Source: Candidatus Aminicenantes bacterium JdFR-78 (GTDB taxonomy: Bacteria; Acidobacteriota; Aminicenantia; JdFR-78). From it: DNA of 39,103 bases. Shown here piece by piece: positions 31,828-39,103 of the stretch. The notes below the pieces were generated by a model that was not told where the DNA came from, ran no database searches, and saw only the letters and a program-made list of their open reading frames with translations. Where the stretch lies: the NCBI GenBank assembly GCA_002010665.1, contig MTON01000004.1, forward strand, positions 1-39,103, in the 5' to 3' direction. Both the position numbers and the translations under genes were made by a program. Every line of letters begins with the position of its first letter. Position 1 is the stretch's first letter.

Positions 31828-33822
31828 TTAATTCTCAATATAGCCTAAGCTTTTTAATTTTCTTTTAAGTTCAATATCTAATTCTGTTTTCTTTGGGCTA
31901 AATGATTTTTCTTCTGCTTGCTGTATAATGAAATTCAATTTCCGAAGAAGCTCTATTGCAATCTCCTTTTTTTCTTCATAAATATTATTTTTTTCATTTG
32001 GATCAGCTTTTAAATCAAAGAGAAGTCTTTCTCTTTTTATTCCAAACCTAATTTCAATTACCTTATATCTATCGGTTCTTAAACACCATGCTGAATTTTC
32101 TCCTTGTGTAAGCTCTGAGAAAATAAAATTCCTTATAGGTTTGGGATTTTTTGCGTAAAATAGAGGAGTCAAATCCAATCCCTCAATTTTATAAGGAATT
32201 TTTAAATTAATTCCGCATAAACTCAATATTGTTGGAAACACATCAACTAAGCTTACAATTTCCTTTATCCTTTTACCTTTTGGTATCAAACCTGGACAAT
32301 AAAATATCAAGGGAACATGAATAGTCTCTTCATAAAGAGAATGCCCATGTCCCCATCCTTCATGTTCATAAAATTCTTCTCCATGGTCGGAGGTAATTAT
32401 AATTATTGTTTTCTTTTGAAGATTTAGATTCTTAAGTTCCTGAAATAATATTCCTAAACTCTCGTCATGATAGAAAATTTTTGCATCATATTGGGCAATC
32501 ATATTTTTCAATTTTTGTTTAGGAAGAGATTCGCCTTTCTCAAAGGGTAAAAATAAACCAAATTTTAAAGGATAATTAATAACCGGTTCTCTACTGTAAT
32601 CTGAAGCAAATAACTTCTGATAAAATTTTGGGACTTTATAAGGTGAATGTCCTCCCTCGTAATGTGAATAAATAAAGAATGGATGGGACTTGTTCTTTTT
32701 AATCCATTTTATTATCTTATGAGTTATGAAATTTGGATCAGTTGACTTCGATAAATTCTTCGAAGAGAAGAGAAAATAATTTAATTTTGAAAATGGTTCA
32801 AATATTCTCCCTAATACAGAAAGTTTCTTTAAAATTTGAAAGGAATGGCCAAGCACTGTTTTATTAATCTTTATAATTTTTTCATCATCACAATGAAACT
32901 TATCTATGCCCTTACCATAGCCATATACAACTGAGATGTAAGGATTAGTGGAGAATATAGCAGTCTTATATCCATAGGATTTAAAAATTTCAGGAAGGGT
33001 TAAAATATCGTCGGGTATAGCAGAGGTTATTGTTTTAACATTATGGGTGGAAGGATAGGTTGATGTTAAAAGCGATGGAACCGATTCCAGTGTATGAGAT
33101 GAGTGAGAAAATGCATTTTCAAATATAACCCCATTTTCTGCTAAACGATCTATATTAGGAGTTGTCTTTCTCTTATATCCATAACATCCTACATGATCAA
33201 AGCGCACGGCATCCAGCAATATCAATATAACATTATATCTTTTGAATTTAATATTATTAATCACACTGAGATTTTTCTCGGATGTAATTAAAAAATCTTC
33301 GCATAATATTAATGAGAATAAAAAGATAATTATTAAAGTTCCTACATATATTATTAAAGGATAGGCTAAAAATTTCTTTTTTTTAGAAATAAGAATAAAA
33401 AGGATTACTCCTATAAAGATTATAATTAAATTAAAAATTATTGATTGAAGTGAAAAAAAACCTGCAAAGAGGTAAATATTAACATACATAAAAATAAATA
33501 ACCAGATGCTAAAATAAACATAAATATAAATAAATTGCGAGGGATAATTTATTAGTTTTTTCCCTCTGAGGACAAGAAAAATAGCATATATAATTCCTGA
33601 AATAACACCAATAATGCTCCAAACTATCATATACCAAAAAGAAACATGAAAAATATCACCAAAAACAAATATTGAGTCTTTCTTTATTAGTTCAACCAAA
33701 ATATTTATTATCCCCATGGTTAAACCAGCTATAATTGAGCCAACAATTGAATAGAGAATCGGAAAGATAAAATCTGAAAAATTTAAATATGATTCTTTTC
33801 TTTTAACTATTAATTCTTGCAT
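31828..33822 (-). CDS. Membrane-anchored sulfatase-superfamily hydrolase/transferase
   Basis: A 664-residue protein: five or six membrane helices (about 15-175), then an alkaline-phosphatase/sulfatase fold facing the periplasm. Metal and active-site features are LLDAVRFDHVG (Asp204), the nucleophile region SSHTLESVPSLLTSTYPSTH, TSDHGEEFYEH (Asp479, His480) and GHGHSLYEE. The Cys/Ser-x-Pro-x-Arg motif needed for formylglycine is absent; Thr244 occupies the nucleophile place. The protein is thus unlikely to be a classical sulfatase and more likely a phospho- or phosphoglycerol-transferase (LtaS/MdoB-like) or related hydrolase. It follows exchanger copy B by seven bases without a ribosome binding site, so it is likely in that operon. 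Confidence 0.85.
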   Translation of the reverse strand: MQELIVKRKESYLNFSDFIFPILYSIVGSIIAGLTMGIINILVELIKKDSIFVFGDIFHVSFWYMIVWSIIGVISGIIYAIFLVLRGKKLINYPSQFIYIYVYFSIWLFIFMYVNIYLFAGFFSLQSIIFNLIIIFIGVILFILISKKKKFLAYPLIIYVGTLIIIFLFSLILCEDFLITSEKNLSVINNIKFKRYNVILILLDAVRFDHVGCYGYKRKTTPNIDRLAENGVIFENAFSHSSHTLESVPSLLTSTYPSTHNVKTITSAIPDDILTLPEIFKSYGYKTAIFSTNPYISVVYGYGKGIDKFHCDDEKIIKINKTVLGHSFQILKKLSVLGRIFEPFSKLNYFLFSSKNLSKSTDPNFITHKIIKWIKKNKSHPFFIYSHYEGGHSPYKVPKFYQKLFASDYSREPVINYPLKFGLFLPFEKGESLPKQKLKNMIAQYDAKIFYHDESLGILFQELKNLNLQKKTIIIITSDHGEEFYEHEGWGHGHSLYEETIHVPLIFYCPGLIPKGKRIKEIVSLVDVFPTILSLCGINLKIPYKIEGLDLTPLFYAKNPKPIRNFIFSELTQGENSAWCLRTDRYKVIEIRFGIKRERLLFDLKADPNEKNNIYEEKKEIAIELLRKLNFIIQQAEEKSFSPKKTELDIELKRKLKSLGYIEN

Positions 33823-33829
33823 TTGAAAG

Positions 33830-34765
33830 TTAAATAGCTTCTTTAAAGAATAAAATTATAATAAAACCACAATATAATAAAAGGAGAATAAATCCTTTTA
33901 TTCTATTCAGAATAAATTCACTTTTTAAAAAGTAAAAAATTAAAAGACTAAATAAAAGCATTATTGGGAGTTCAACAATAAGCAAGCTTTTTTCAATTCT
34001 AAAGGGTAAAAGAAGAGATGCAGTTCCCATTACAAATAAAATATTAAAAATATTGCTTCCCACTATGTTTCCCAGAGATATATCTCCTTGTTTCCGAAGT
34101 GCTGCAACAAGAGAAGTTGCAAGTTCAGGCAAAGAAGTTCCGACTGCTATCATAGTAAGCCCAATTATTAACTGACTAACTCCTAATTTTAAGGCAATGT
34201 TAGCTCCAGCTTTAACAAGCAATTGAGCACCCAGTAGTAAAAGTAATAAGCCTACAAAGGTGAACACCATATATTTTAATTTTTTAATTTTTTGAATTAA
34301 AACTGTTTCTTTTCTGTAGTTTTCCCCTACATATTTAATTTGAAAAAATATGAATCCTATAATTCCAGCAAATAAAATACTTCCTTCAAATCGTGAAAGT
34401 GCTAAATCTATGCAAAAGATATAAAAAATAATTGTAACAATAAGCATAAATGGAAGTTCTCTTTTTAAAACACTTGATTCAACTTTTATTGGTCTTACCA
34501 AAGCGCTTAAGCCTAAGACAAGTCCAATATTAGCTATGTTGCTTCCAATTATATTCCCGATACTTATTCCCTCTGATTTTTGTATTGCAGCAAGTATGCT
34601 GACAAAAGCTTCTGGGGAAGATGTTCCAAAAGCAACAATTGTTAGTCCTATTATTATTGGCTTTACTCGATACAGATAAGCTAATCTTGATGAGCCTTTT
34701 ATAAAACTTTCTGCACCAAAATGCAAAAATATGAAGCCTAGAATAAGAAGTAAATAATCTAGCAT
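33830..34765 (-). CDS. Sodium/calcium exchanger family membrane protein (CaCA, YrbG-like), copy B
   Basis: A 311-residue paralogue of copy A with about ten membrane helices. The alpha motifs are IVAFGTSSPEAFVS with IGNIIGSNIANIGLVLG, and IAVGTSLPELATS with LGNIVGSNIFNILFVMG. Ca2+ extrusion driven by Na+ is the likely role. The ATG comes two bases after the stop of the giant M14 peptidase gene, with no ribosome binding site of its own, so it is probably translated by coupling. Downstream lies the membrane sulfatase-like gene. The first roughly 180 bases are almost identical to copy A, the rest is not. Confidence 0.9.
   Translation of the reverse strand: MLDYLLLILGFIFLHFGAESFIKGSSRLAYLYRVKPIIIGLTIVAFGTSSPEAFVSILAAIQKSEGISIGNIIGSNIANIGLVLGLSALVRPIKVESSVLKRELPFMLIVTIIFYIFCIDLALSRFEGSILFAGIIGFIFFQIKYVGENYRKETVLIQKIKKLKYMVFTFVGLLLLLLGAQLLVKAGANIALKLGVSQLIIGLTMIAVGTSLPELATSLVAALRKQGDISLGNIVGSNIFNILFVMGTASLLLPFRIEKSLLIVELPIMLLFSLLIFYFLKSEFILNRIKGFILLLLYCGFIIILFFKEAI
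34563..34744. repeat. Segment nearly identical to 29059-29240 (exchanger copy B side)
   Basis: Partner of the repeat at 29059-29240, in the same orientation 5504 bases away. Identity by eye is about 98 percent inside and clearly lower immediately outside on the 3' side of the gene. Confidence 0.8.
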
Positions 34766-34767
34766 AG

Positions 34768-37700
34768 TTATTTAATTTTTCCTGGACGAGAACGAATGAA
34801 TTTGATTTGAATTCGGTCATTATATTCTTCTTCAAGGCGGACAATATGCCATTTTGCACTCGAAAGATATTTAAGATGAGCATTAAGATAAGTTAGCCCT
34901 TGCTCACATATAAATTCTAGCCAAGTATTTTGAGCAGTTTCATCCATTACTTCAGGGACTTCCTCCACAAAAGTTATTTTCCTTCTTGGTGTTAATTTAT
35001 TCTCTCTTGGCGACCTTCGTTCAGCATATAAATTTAAGCCTTGATGAATTTCAAGATAATTCATATGAGGTTGCCACCGGCCAGCCCATCTATAATATCG
35101 CTTGTAAAGTTTTTCATTAAAATTTTTGATTTTTTCATTTTTATTTATTTCTTTTATTATATAATCCTTCAATTCTTCTCCGGCTTTTTTCCAGTTCTCA
35201 TAAATTGGAAGTCTTAAATAATTGTAATAGGCAAACCAACCTCTGGGAATCCAGTAATCCCGAAAAAGATAAGGAGAATAATTTGAAAATTGTTGAACCC
35301 ATTCATGAGAAGGGTAGCCATGTAAATTTAAATAAATATCAGGTAACCATTTTTCATAAAGTTTTCCTCTTACTTTTGCCTCTGGTAAAATAGGTTTCTT
35401 TACATTTACCTGATATCCTACATCAATGCCAAGTGCACTGTATCTTCCTGCATGGAGACAGTGAAAGGGAGTAATTTTTTGAAGTTCATAGGCAAGCTGA
35501 GCGCCATCAGGATTTTCCATTGGATGAAGAACAAAGTTTATTTTTTTGACGAATTCTTTATATTTTTTATCAGTAGCCAATAATTCAGCCAATTTAAGAA
35601 TATAATTTGTTGAAGAAACTTCATTTGCATGCTGACGTCCTGAAAGATAAATTGTTGGCTTAAAAGTAATTAATTTTGGAACAGAAACATATTTTCCGAG
35701 TGGGAGATATATTTCTAGCACAGGTATTTTTCTTCCTTCATAAGAAATTCCGGCTTGATAAAAATTAATTCCAGGCATCTCACCTAATTTTTTGCAGATT
35801 CTCCAGCACTCATCAGGAGAGATAATCTTATTCAATGGCACGATTGGGAAAGAAATTTTTTCTTCAATTAGATGTTCTTTTTCTATTTCTTTCTCTATTA
35901 ATTTTAATGTAATCCCTTTTTCAAGTTTTTTGCTTTTAAAAAGAAAGGTTAAGTGTTGAATTTTTGGAAAACTTAATTCATCCATGAATAACCCATTTTC
36001 TCTAAGCTCCAAGAATGAGTGTATGATCTCAATTGCTTTTAAATACTCTTTTTCTTCTTTAAAATTTACTCTTATAAAAAGATTTTTGATTTTATTTTCT
36101 TCACCATTAAAAATTAAACGGAATACAGAAATTGAGTCTCCTTTAATAGATGTATATTCTATTTTTCTGCTCTTTTCTTCGCCATTTTTTTCCTTCCATT
36201 TAAAAATAGCAGTAGGCTTGGGAAATTTCCTGTCTTCAAAGATTATTTTAACTTTACCTCTCTTTCCTTCAATAGATGGATGAATTAAGGGAAGTATATT
36301 CCCTGGCGCAGAATATCTGGATGTATCTTCTGGTACTTCTCCTTCTTCAATTTTTGTTATTCCTCTTAGAAAATCAAGGGTATCAAAATATATTTCATCA
36401 TGGAGTGCTTCAAGACTGCTTATTATTTCTTCATCCAATCCGAGCTTGAAATCAGGCTCACTAAACCATGCCTCAATTAGTAATCTCTTAAAATAAGGTT
36501 GCTTTTTAAAAGTTGGTTCTTTGCCGGTTTTCTTCATAACATAACGATACACAACGGGTAAAATTTCCCTTTGATAAAAATTCCAGAATCTTTCCAAATC
36601 TGTTTCTAAAAGTTCTTTTAGAATTATTTTATTTCCAGCCTTTATTTCTAACCATCCAGTAGTTATTTTCACCTTTCCCCATTCAGGAAAAATATCAAAA
36701 TAAAATCTTTCCTTTATTCTGGGATAGAATTCATCGGAGAAAATGAGTTTCTTCTGAGAGTTAAAGACTTCAATTCTATAAACTGGTTTAGAACTTTCAA
36801 TCATTTCAAAATTTATTTTTTCAACTGGCAGAGATAATTCCTTGGATAAAATTTCATCAATAGGATAAAGTTCCTGAAGCCATCTGATTGGTTCAGTGTA
36901 AAATCTTTTCCTTAAATTAAAATCAGGATTTTCTTTTGAGAATTTAATTAGTATTTCTAAAATATCTTTTCCCTTTAATTCTGGAATAATTTTCTCTTTT
37001 ATCCAGAAGAAACCCTGTTTATAAGCAGATAAAACATTTACTTTGAAGTTTGAAAACCCATTTTTCTTTAATATTATTTTTATTTTATCCCTAATTTTTT
37101 GCCTTATTTTTGGTGATTCACTGATACCAAGATTGATTTGTAAATTATTCTCTGGATTTAAATCAGATATTTCTTTCTTTATTAATTCAAGGGCTTTTTC
37201 CACTTCCCATTTGAATTCCTTTTCCCTTTCAAAGATTTTTTCAGACTTATCCAAGTGATTTATTTTTATATCAATATTTTTAGCATTTAAATTCTTTTTT
37301 AGATAGCTGGAAATAAAATTTTCAAATTTTTTGTTCTCTTTGTATGTATAAAATTCACTTTTGAAATAATCTAATTTCTTGTTTTTTAATTTATCAACCA
37401 GTTTTTTTAATTCATTATAAAAATAAGATACTGACGCTCCATGTTTTCCATCAAAAAAATTTTCTACTTCTTCTTTCACAGTTTTAATAGTTGGCTCTCC
37501 TGGTTTATGTGAGGTAAGATATGGGTAGGTTTTTGCCAAATACTGAAGGGTTTTATACATTCCATCTTTATTTTTTGCGAGTATTATTAAGGCATTAGAT
37601 TTATCAAATGCTTCAGGAACAACTTCAATCAAACCTTCATTTTGTTCTAAAGGATATTCTTTTAATTTGCCAACTTTTATTAAATGTCTAATAAGTGAAT

Positions 37701-38877
37701 TTTCGTCTCCTATCAAAATTGGAGAAATTAATTTTTTGTAATCTTTAATTTCACTATCTTTTTTTATCAATGGAAAAGAAGCACCAGCAATTTCAATCAT
37801 TAATCTGCCACATAATTGAGGAAGGGCAAGGTATTTTTTGTTGTCTGGGATGATTAAATAACAGTCAAGTGTATCTAATATTTTGTCTTTATTACTATCA
37901 GAAAATATACCCTTTTCTGAAAAGATATTTGTAAGGTCAAAATTTTTATCCGAAATTTTAATTTTTGGGATTCTCTTATATCCTGGTGTTAGCATTCTTT
38001 TCGGGAATCCAATTCTTGGGACAATAATTTTAGAAGAATTTTTTTTATCCTTTAAAATAATAGTTAATTTCGCACAACCAGCATAATTTAAAATATTTGT
38101 TTCTATTCCCTTTGAATGGTTTTTTATTAATAATGAAAATTTCTTTTCAGCTTCTGTCTTGTAATCCTCATTTGGAAGCTGAATCTCAATGGTTAAATTT
38201 TCTATCTCACCAAAATCAAATTTTAATTGGGAAAGAGATTCTGGGATTTCTTTTTCTTCGCGGTATTTGTATTTAACAGAAATTATTTTTACATCCCGGT
38301 AATTAATATTTTTCCTTTCCAAAAATTTTCTAATGTCCTTTTGAATTTTTAAATAAGTTGCACCAAATTTTCTTCCCCATATATCCCATGCATATGGATA
38401 TCTGAGAAAAAATGCTCTCCCTCCAAAGAGCAAGGCCTTTCCTGTGCCACCTAAAATAATTAATCCATTAATTTTATTTGAAGATACAATAGAGATTAGA
38501 GCTTCATTTTCTTTTAATTGTGGAAAATGAAACTGCAATTTCTTAAAAAATTTAAACCTATTTCCGATAAATATTGGGTTTTTCAATTTAGTTAAATCTT
38601 TTATTTCAGATTCTTTTTTAACCAGATTAAAATTTCCACAGAGACTTTCGAAATTAATTCGAGCGGATATTTCTGAGGCTAAAATTAATTCGTCAGTGGA
38701 TGGATTATCGGAGATAATAATATTAGTTTCAATTGTATCTATTAGATTGTCATTATCATTGTCTTTCAATATTTTTCCTATTTCAAAAATTTCTTGCAGG
38801 CTTTTAATTTCAGAATAAAGTGATCCAGTTAATATGCCACAAATTAAAAAGAAAATAGCAATTATCTTCCTCAACAT
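34768..38877 (-). CDS. Very large secreted M14-family (zinc carboxypeptidase-like) peptidase with duplicated N-terminal modules
   Basis: A 1369-residue protein with an N-terminal signal peptide (about 1-22). Two homologous modules (about 39-165 and 327-455) each open with an EF-hand-like loop (Asp39/41/43/47/Glu50; Asp327/Asn329/Asp331/Asp335/Asp338) and continue with KK-x-SEIKD, a PI-x-IG strand and a final YPY. They faintly recall N-terminal domains of some glycosidases. Residues about 480-1010 are unassigned. The M14 domain (about 1015-1345) has RQHANEVSS (His1083, Glu1086), HPMENPDG, NLHGYP (His1186) and a candidate catalytic Glu1276 (NYLEIHQG). Ordinary M14 enzymes are about 300-450 residues. 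GGAGG precedes the ATG. Exchanger copy B begins two bases after the stop. Confidence 0.85.
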   Translation of the reverse strand: MLRKIIAIFFLICGILTGSLYSEIKSLQEIFEIGKILKDNDNDNLIDTIETNIIISDNPSTDELILASEISARINFESLCGNFNLVKKESEIKDLTKLKNPIFIGNRFKFFKKLQFHFPQLKENEALISIVSSNKINGLIILGGTGKALLFGGRAFFLRYPYAWDIWGRKFGATYLKIQKDIRKFLERKNINYRDVKIISVKYKYREEKEIPESLSQLKFDFGEIENLTIEIQLPNEDYKTEAEKKFSLLIKNHSKGIETNILNYAGCAKLTIILKDKKNSSKIIVPRIGFPKRMLTPGYKRIPKIKISDKNFDLTNIFSEKGIFSDSNKDKILDTLDCYLIIPDNKKYLALPQLCGRLMIEIAGASFPLIKKDSEIKDYKKLISPILIGDENSLIRHLIKVGKLKEYPLEQNEGLIEVVPEAFDKSNALIILAKNKDGMYKTLQYLAKTYPYLTSHKPGEPTIKTVKEEVENFFDGKHGASVSYFYNELKKLVDKLKNKKLDYFKSEFYTYKENKKFENFISSYLKKNLNAKNIDIKINHLDKSEKIFEREKEFKWEVEKALELIKKEISDLNPENNLQINLGISESPKIRQKIRDKIKIILKKNGFSNFKVNVLSAYKQGFFWIKEKIIPELKGKDILEILIKFSKENPDFNLRKRFYTEPIRWLQELYPIDEILSKELSLPVEKINFEMIESSKPVYRIEVFNSQKKLIFSDEFYPRIKERFYFDIFPEWGKVKITTGWLEIKAGNKIILKELLETDLERFWNFYQREILPVVYRYVMKKTGKEPTFKKQPYFKRLLIEAWFSEPDFKLGLDEEIISSLEALHDEIYFDTLDFLRGITKIEEGEVPEDTSRYSAPGNILPLIHPSIEGKRGKVKIIFEDRKFPKPTAIFKWKEKNGEEKSRKIEYTSIKGDSISVFRLIFNGEENKIKNLFIRVNFKEEKEYLKAIEIIHSFLELRENGLFMDELSFPKIQHLTFLFKSKKLEKGITLKLIEKEIEKEHLIEEKISFPIVPLNKIISPDECWRICKKLGEMPGINFYQAGISYEGRKIPVLEIYLPLGKYVSVPKLITFKPTIYLSGRQHANEVSSTNYILKLAELLATDKKYKEFVKKINFVLHPMENPDGAQLAYELQKITPFHCLHAGRYSALGIDVGYQVNVKKPILPEAKVRGKLYEKWLPDIYLNLHGYPSHEWVQQFSNYSPYLFRDYWIPRGWFAYYNYLRLPIYENWKKAGEELKDYIIKEINKNEKIKNFNEKLYKRYYRWAGRWQPHMNYLEIHQGLNLYAERRSPRENKLTPRRKITFVEEVPEVMDETAQNTWLEFICEQGLTYLNAHLKYLSSAKWHIVRLEEEYNDRIQIKFIRSRPGKIK

Positions 38878-38913
38878 TTTCCTCCTCCATTTTCACCTAT
38901 ATTAAAACATAAA

Positions 38914-38930
38914 AATTGAATATTTCAATT
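38914..38930. repeat. Palindrome AATTGAA-TAT-TTCAATT upstream of the M14 peptidase gene
   Basis: A perfect 17-bp palindrome with 7-base arms lies about 37 bp before the ATG. It overlaps a weak minus-strand promoter candidate (TTGAAA, 18 bp, TAATAT), so it could be an operator. It is very AT-rich. Confidence 0.3.
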
Positions 38931-39007
38931 AAAATTTATAAACATACACGAAAGTTAAGAAGTTAAAAAGGCACTTGGTAAAGACATATTTACCACCTTG
39001 AGTAACT

Positions 39008-39103
39008 CTAAGAATCTCTGTAATAATACCGACTTTTCTCATTACATCTTCCATCAACACCACAGGATATAATAACACATGATGATGGATCATTGAGCTT
39101 TTC
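39008..39103 (-). CDS. C-terminal end of a protein, possibly pilin/pseudopilin-like (partial)
   Basis: A frame enters from the right edge and ends at TAG (39008-39010). The last 31 residues include CVIISCGVDGRCNEKS and end YYYRDS. A strand followed by S-x-G-x-D-G near the C-terminus is common in type IV pilin-like and type II secretion pseudopilins, which is the basis of the suggestion. A second minus-strand frame is open to about 38935, so even the frame is not certain. Confidence 0.35.
   Translation of the reverse strand, partial: EKLNDPSSCVIISCGVDGRCNEKSRYYYRDS

Noticed and set aside
38935..39103. A 50-60 codon open frame on the minus strand at the right edge, overlapping the pilin-like frame
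   Set aside because: It is open by length alone; composition (MIHHHVLLYPVV, then a hydrophobic tail) looks less protein-like than the chosen frame. Not fully excluded.

Overview
The window is a strongly AT-rich stretch of bacterial chromosome, densely packed with about 29 intact protein genes. It has no tRNA, rRNA, CRISPR array, insertion sequence or phage gene that I can see. The organism looks like a Gram-negative-type (diderm) bacterium: it has an EnvC-type amidase activator, a YibQ-type deacetylase and gene ends with the terminal Phe typical of outer-membrane barrels. A proton-pumping pyrophosphatase and several probable sodium-coupled carriers point to ion-gradient energetics. The combination (FecR/DUF6600-like protein, MEMO-AMMECR1 fusion, very large M14 peptidase, nicking-type MutL) suggests an uncultured phylum such as Aminicenantes, but that placement is a low-confidence impression.

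Layout from left to right. 1-302: probable end of an upstream gene, then a regulatory region with two adjacent inverted repeats and a promoter. 303-2078 (+): TPR lipoprotein and rhomboid protease. 2064-3565: a divergent nuclease/tmk pair fired from back-to-back promoters. 3562-7832 (-): class A penicillin-binding protein, then a FecR/DUF6600-like protein behind a sigma-54-type promoter. 7958-13269 (-): one operon reading flippase-like protein, nrdR, hsp20, lon, thiL. 13371-14279 (+): an unrecognised membrane protein with an internal duplication. 14284-21430 (-): an operon reading NSS symporter, AGCS symporter with an extra N-terminal domain, second flippase-like protein, envC, ctpA-like gene, yibQ-like gene; the last three match a known conserved cell-division neighbourhood. 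21579-26105 (+): secreted MEMO-AMMECR1 fusion, TetR regulator, HAD phosphatase, mutL. 26116-28203 (-): hppA. 28335-34765 (-): two paralogous Na+/Ca2+ exchangers flanking a decayed gene, a DUF47/PhoU-like protein, a Na/Pi cotransporter and a membrane sulfatase-superfamily enzyme. 34768-38877 (-): a 1369-residue M14 peptidase with duplicated N-terminal modules carrying EF-hand-like loops. 39008-39103: end of another gene.

Regulation is unusually readable. Seven sites match TTGAC(A/T), exactly 17 bp, then a -10 hexamer. Some lie only 7-10 bp upstream of the start codon, implying leaderless mRNAs; others are followed by clear Shine-Dalgarno sites. Convergent gene pairs abut or overlap, and I see no GC-rich hairpin terminators.

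I did not find a clearly new multi-gene system. The best candidates for novelty are the M14 peptidase with repeated EF-hand-like loops directly upstream of a Ca2+ exchanger gene, the symporter with a secreted-type N-terminal domain, the secreted MEMO-AMMECR1 fusion, the CtpA-like protein lacking its catalytic lysine inside the envC operon, and the sharply bounded near-identity between the two exchanger genes.
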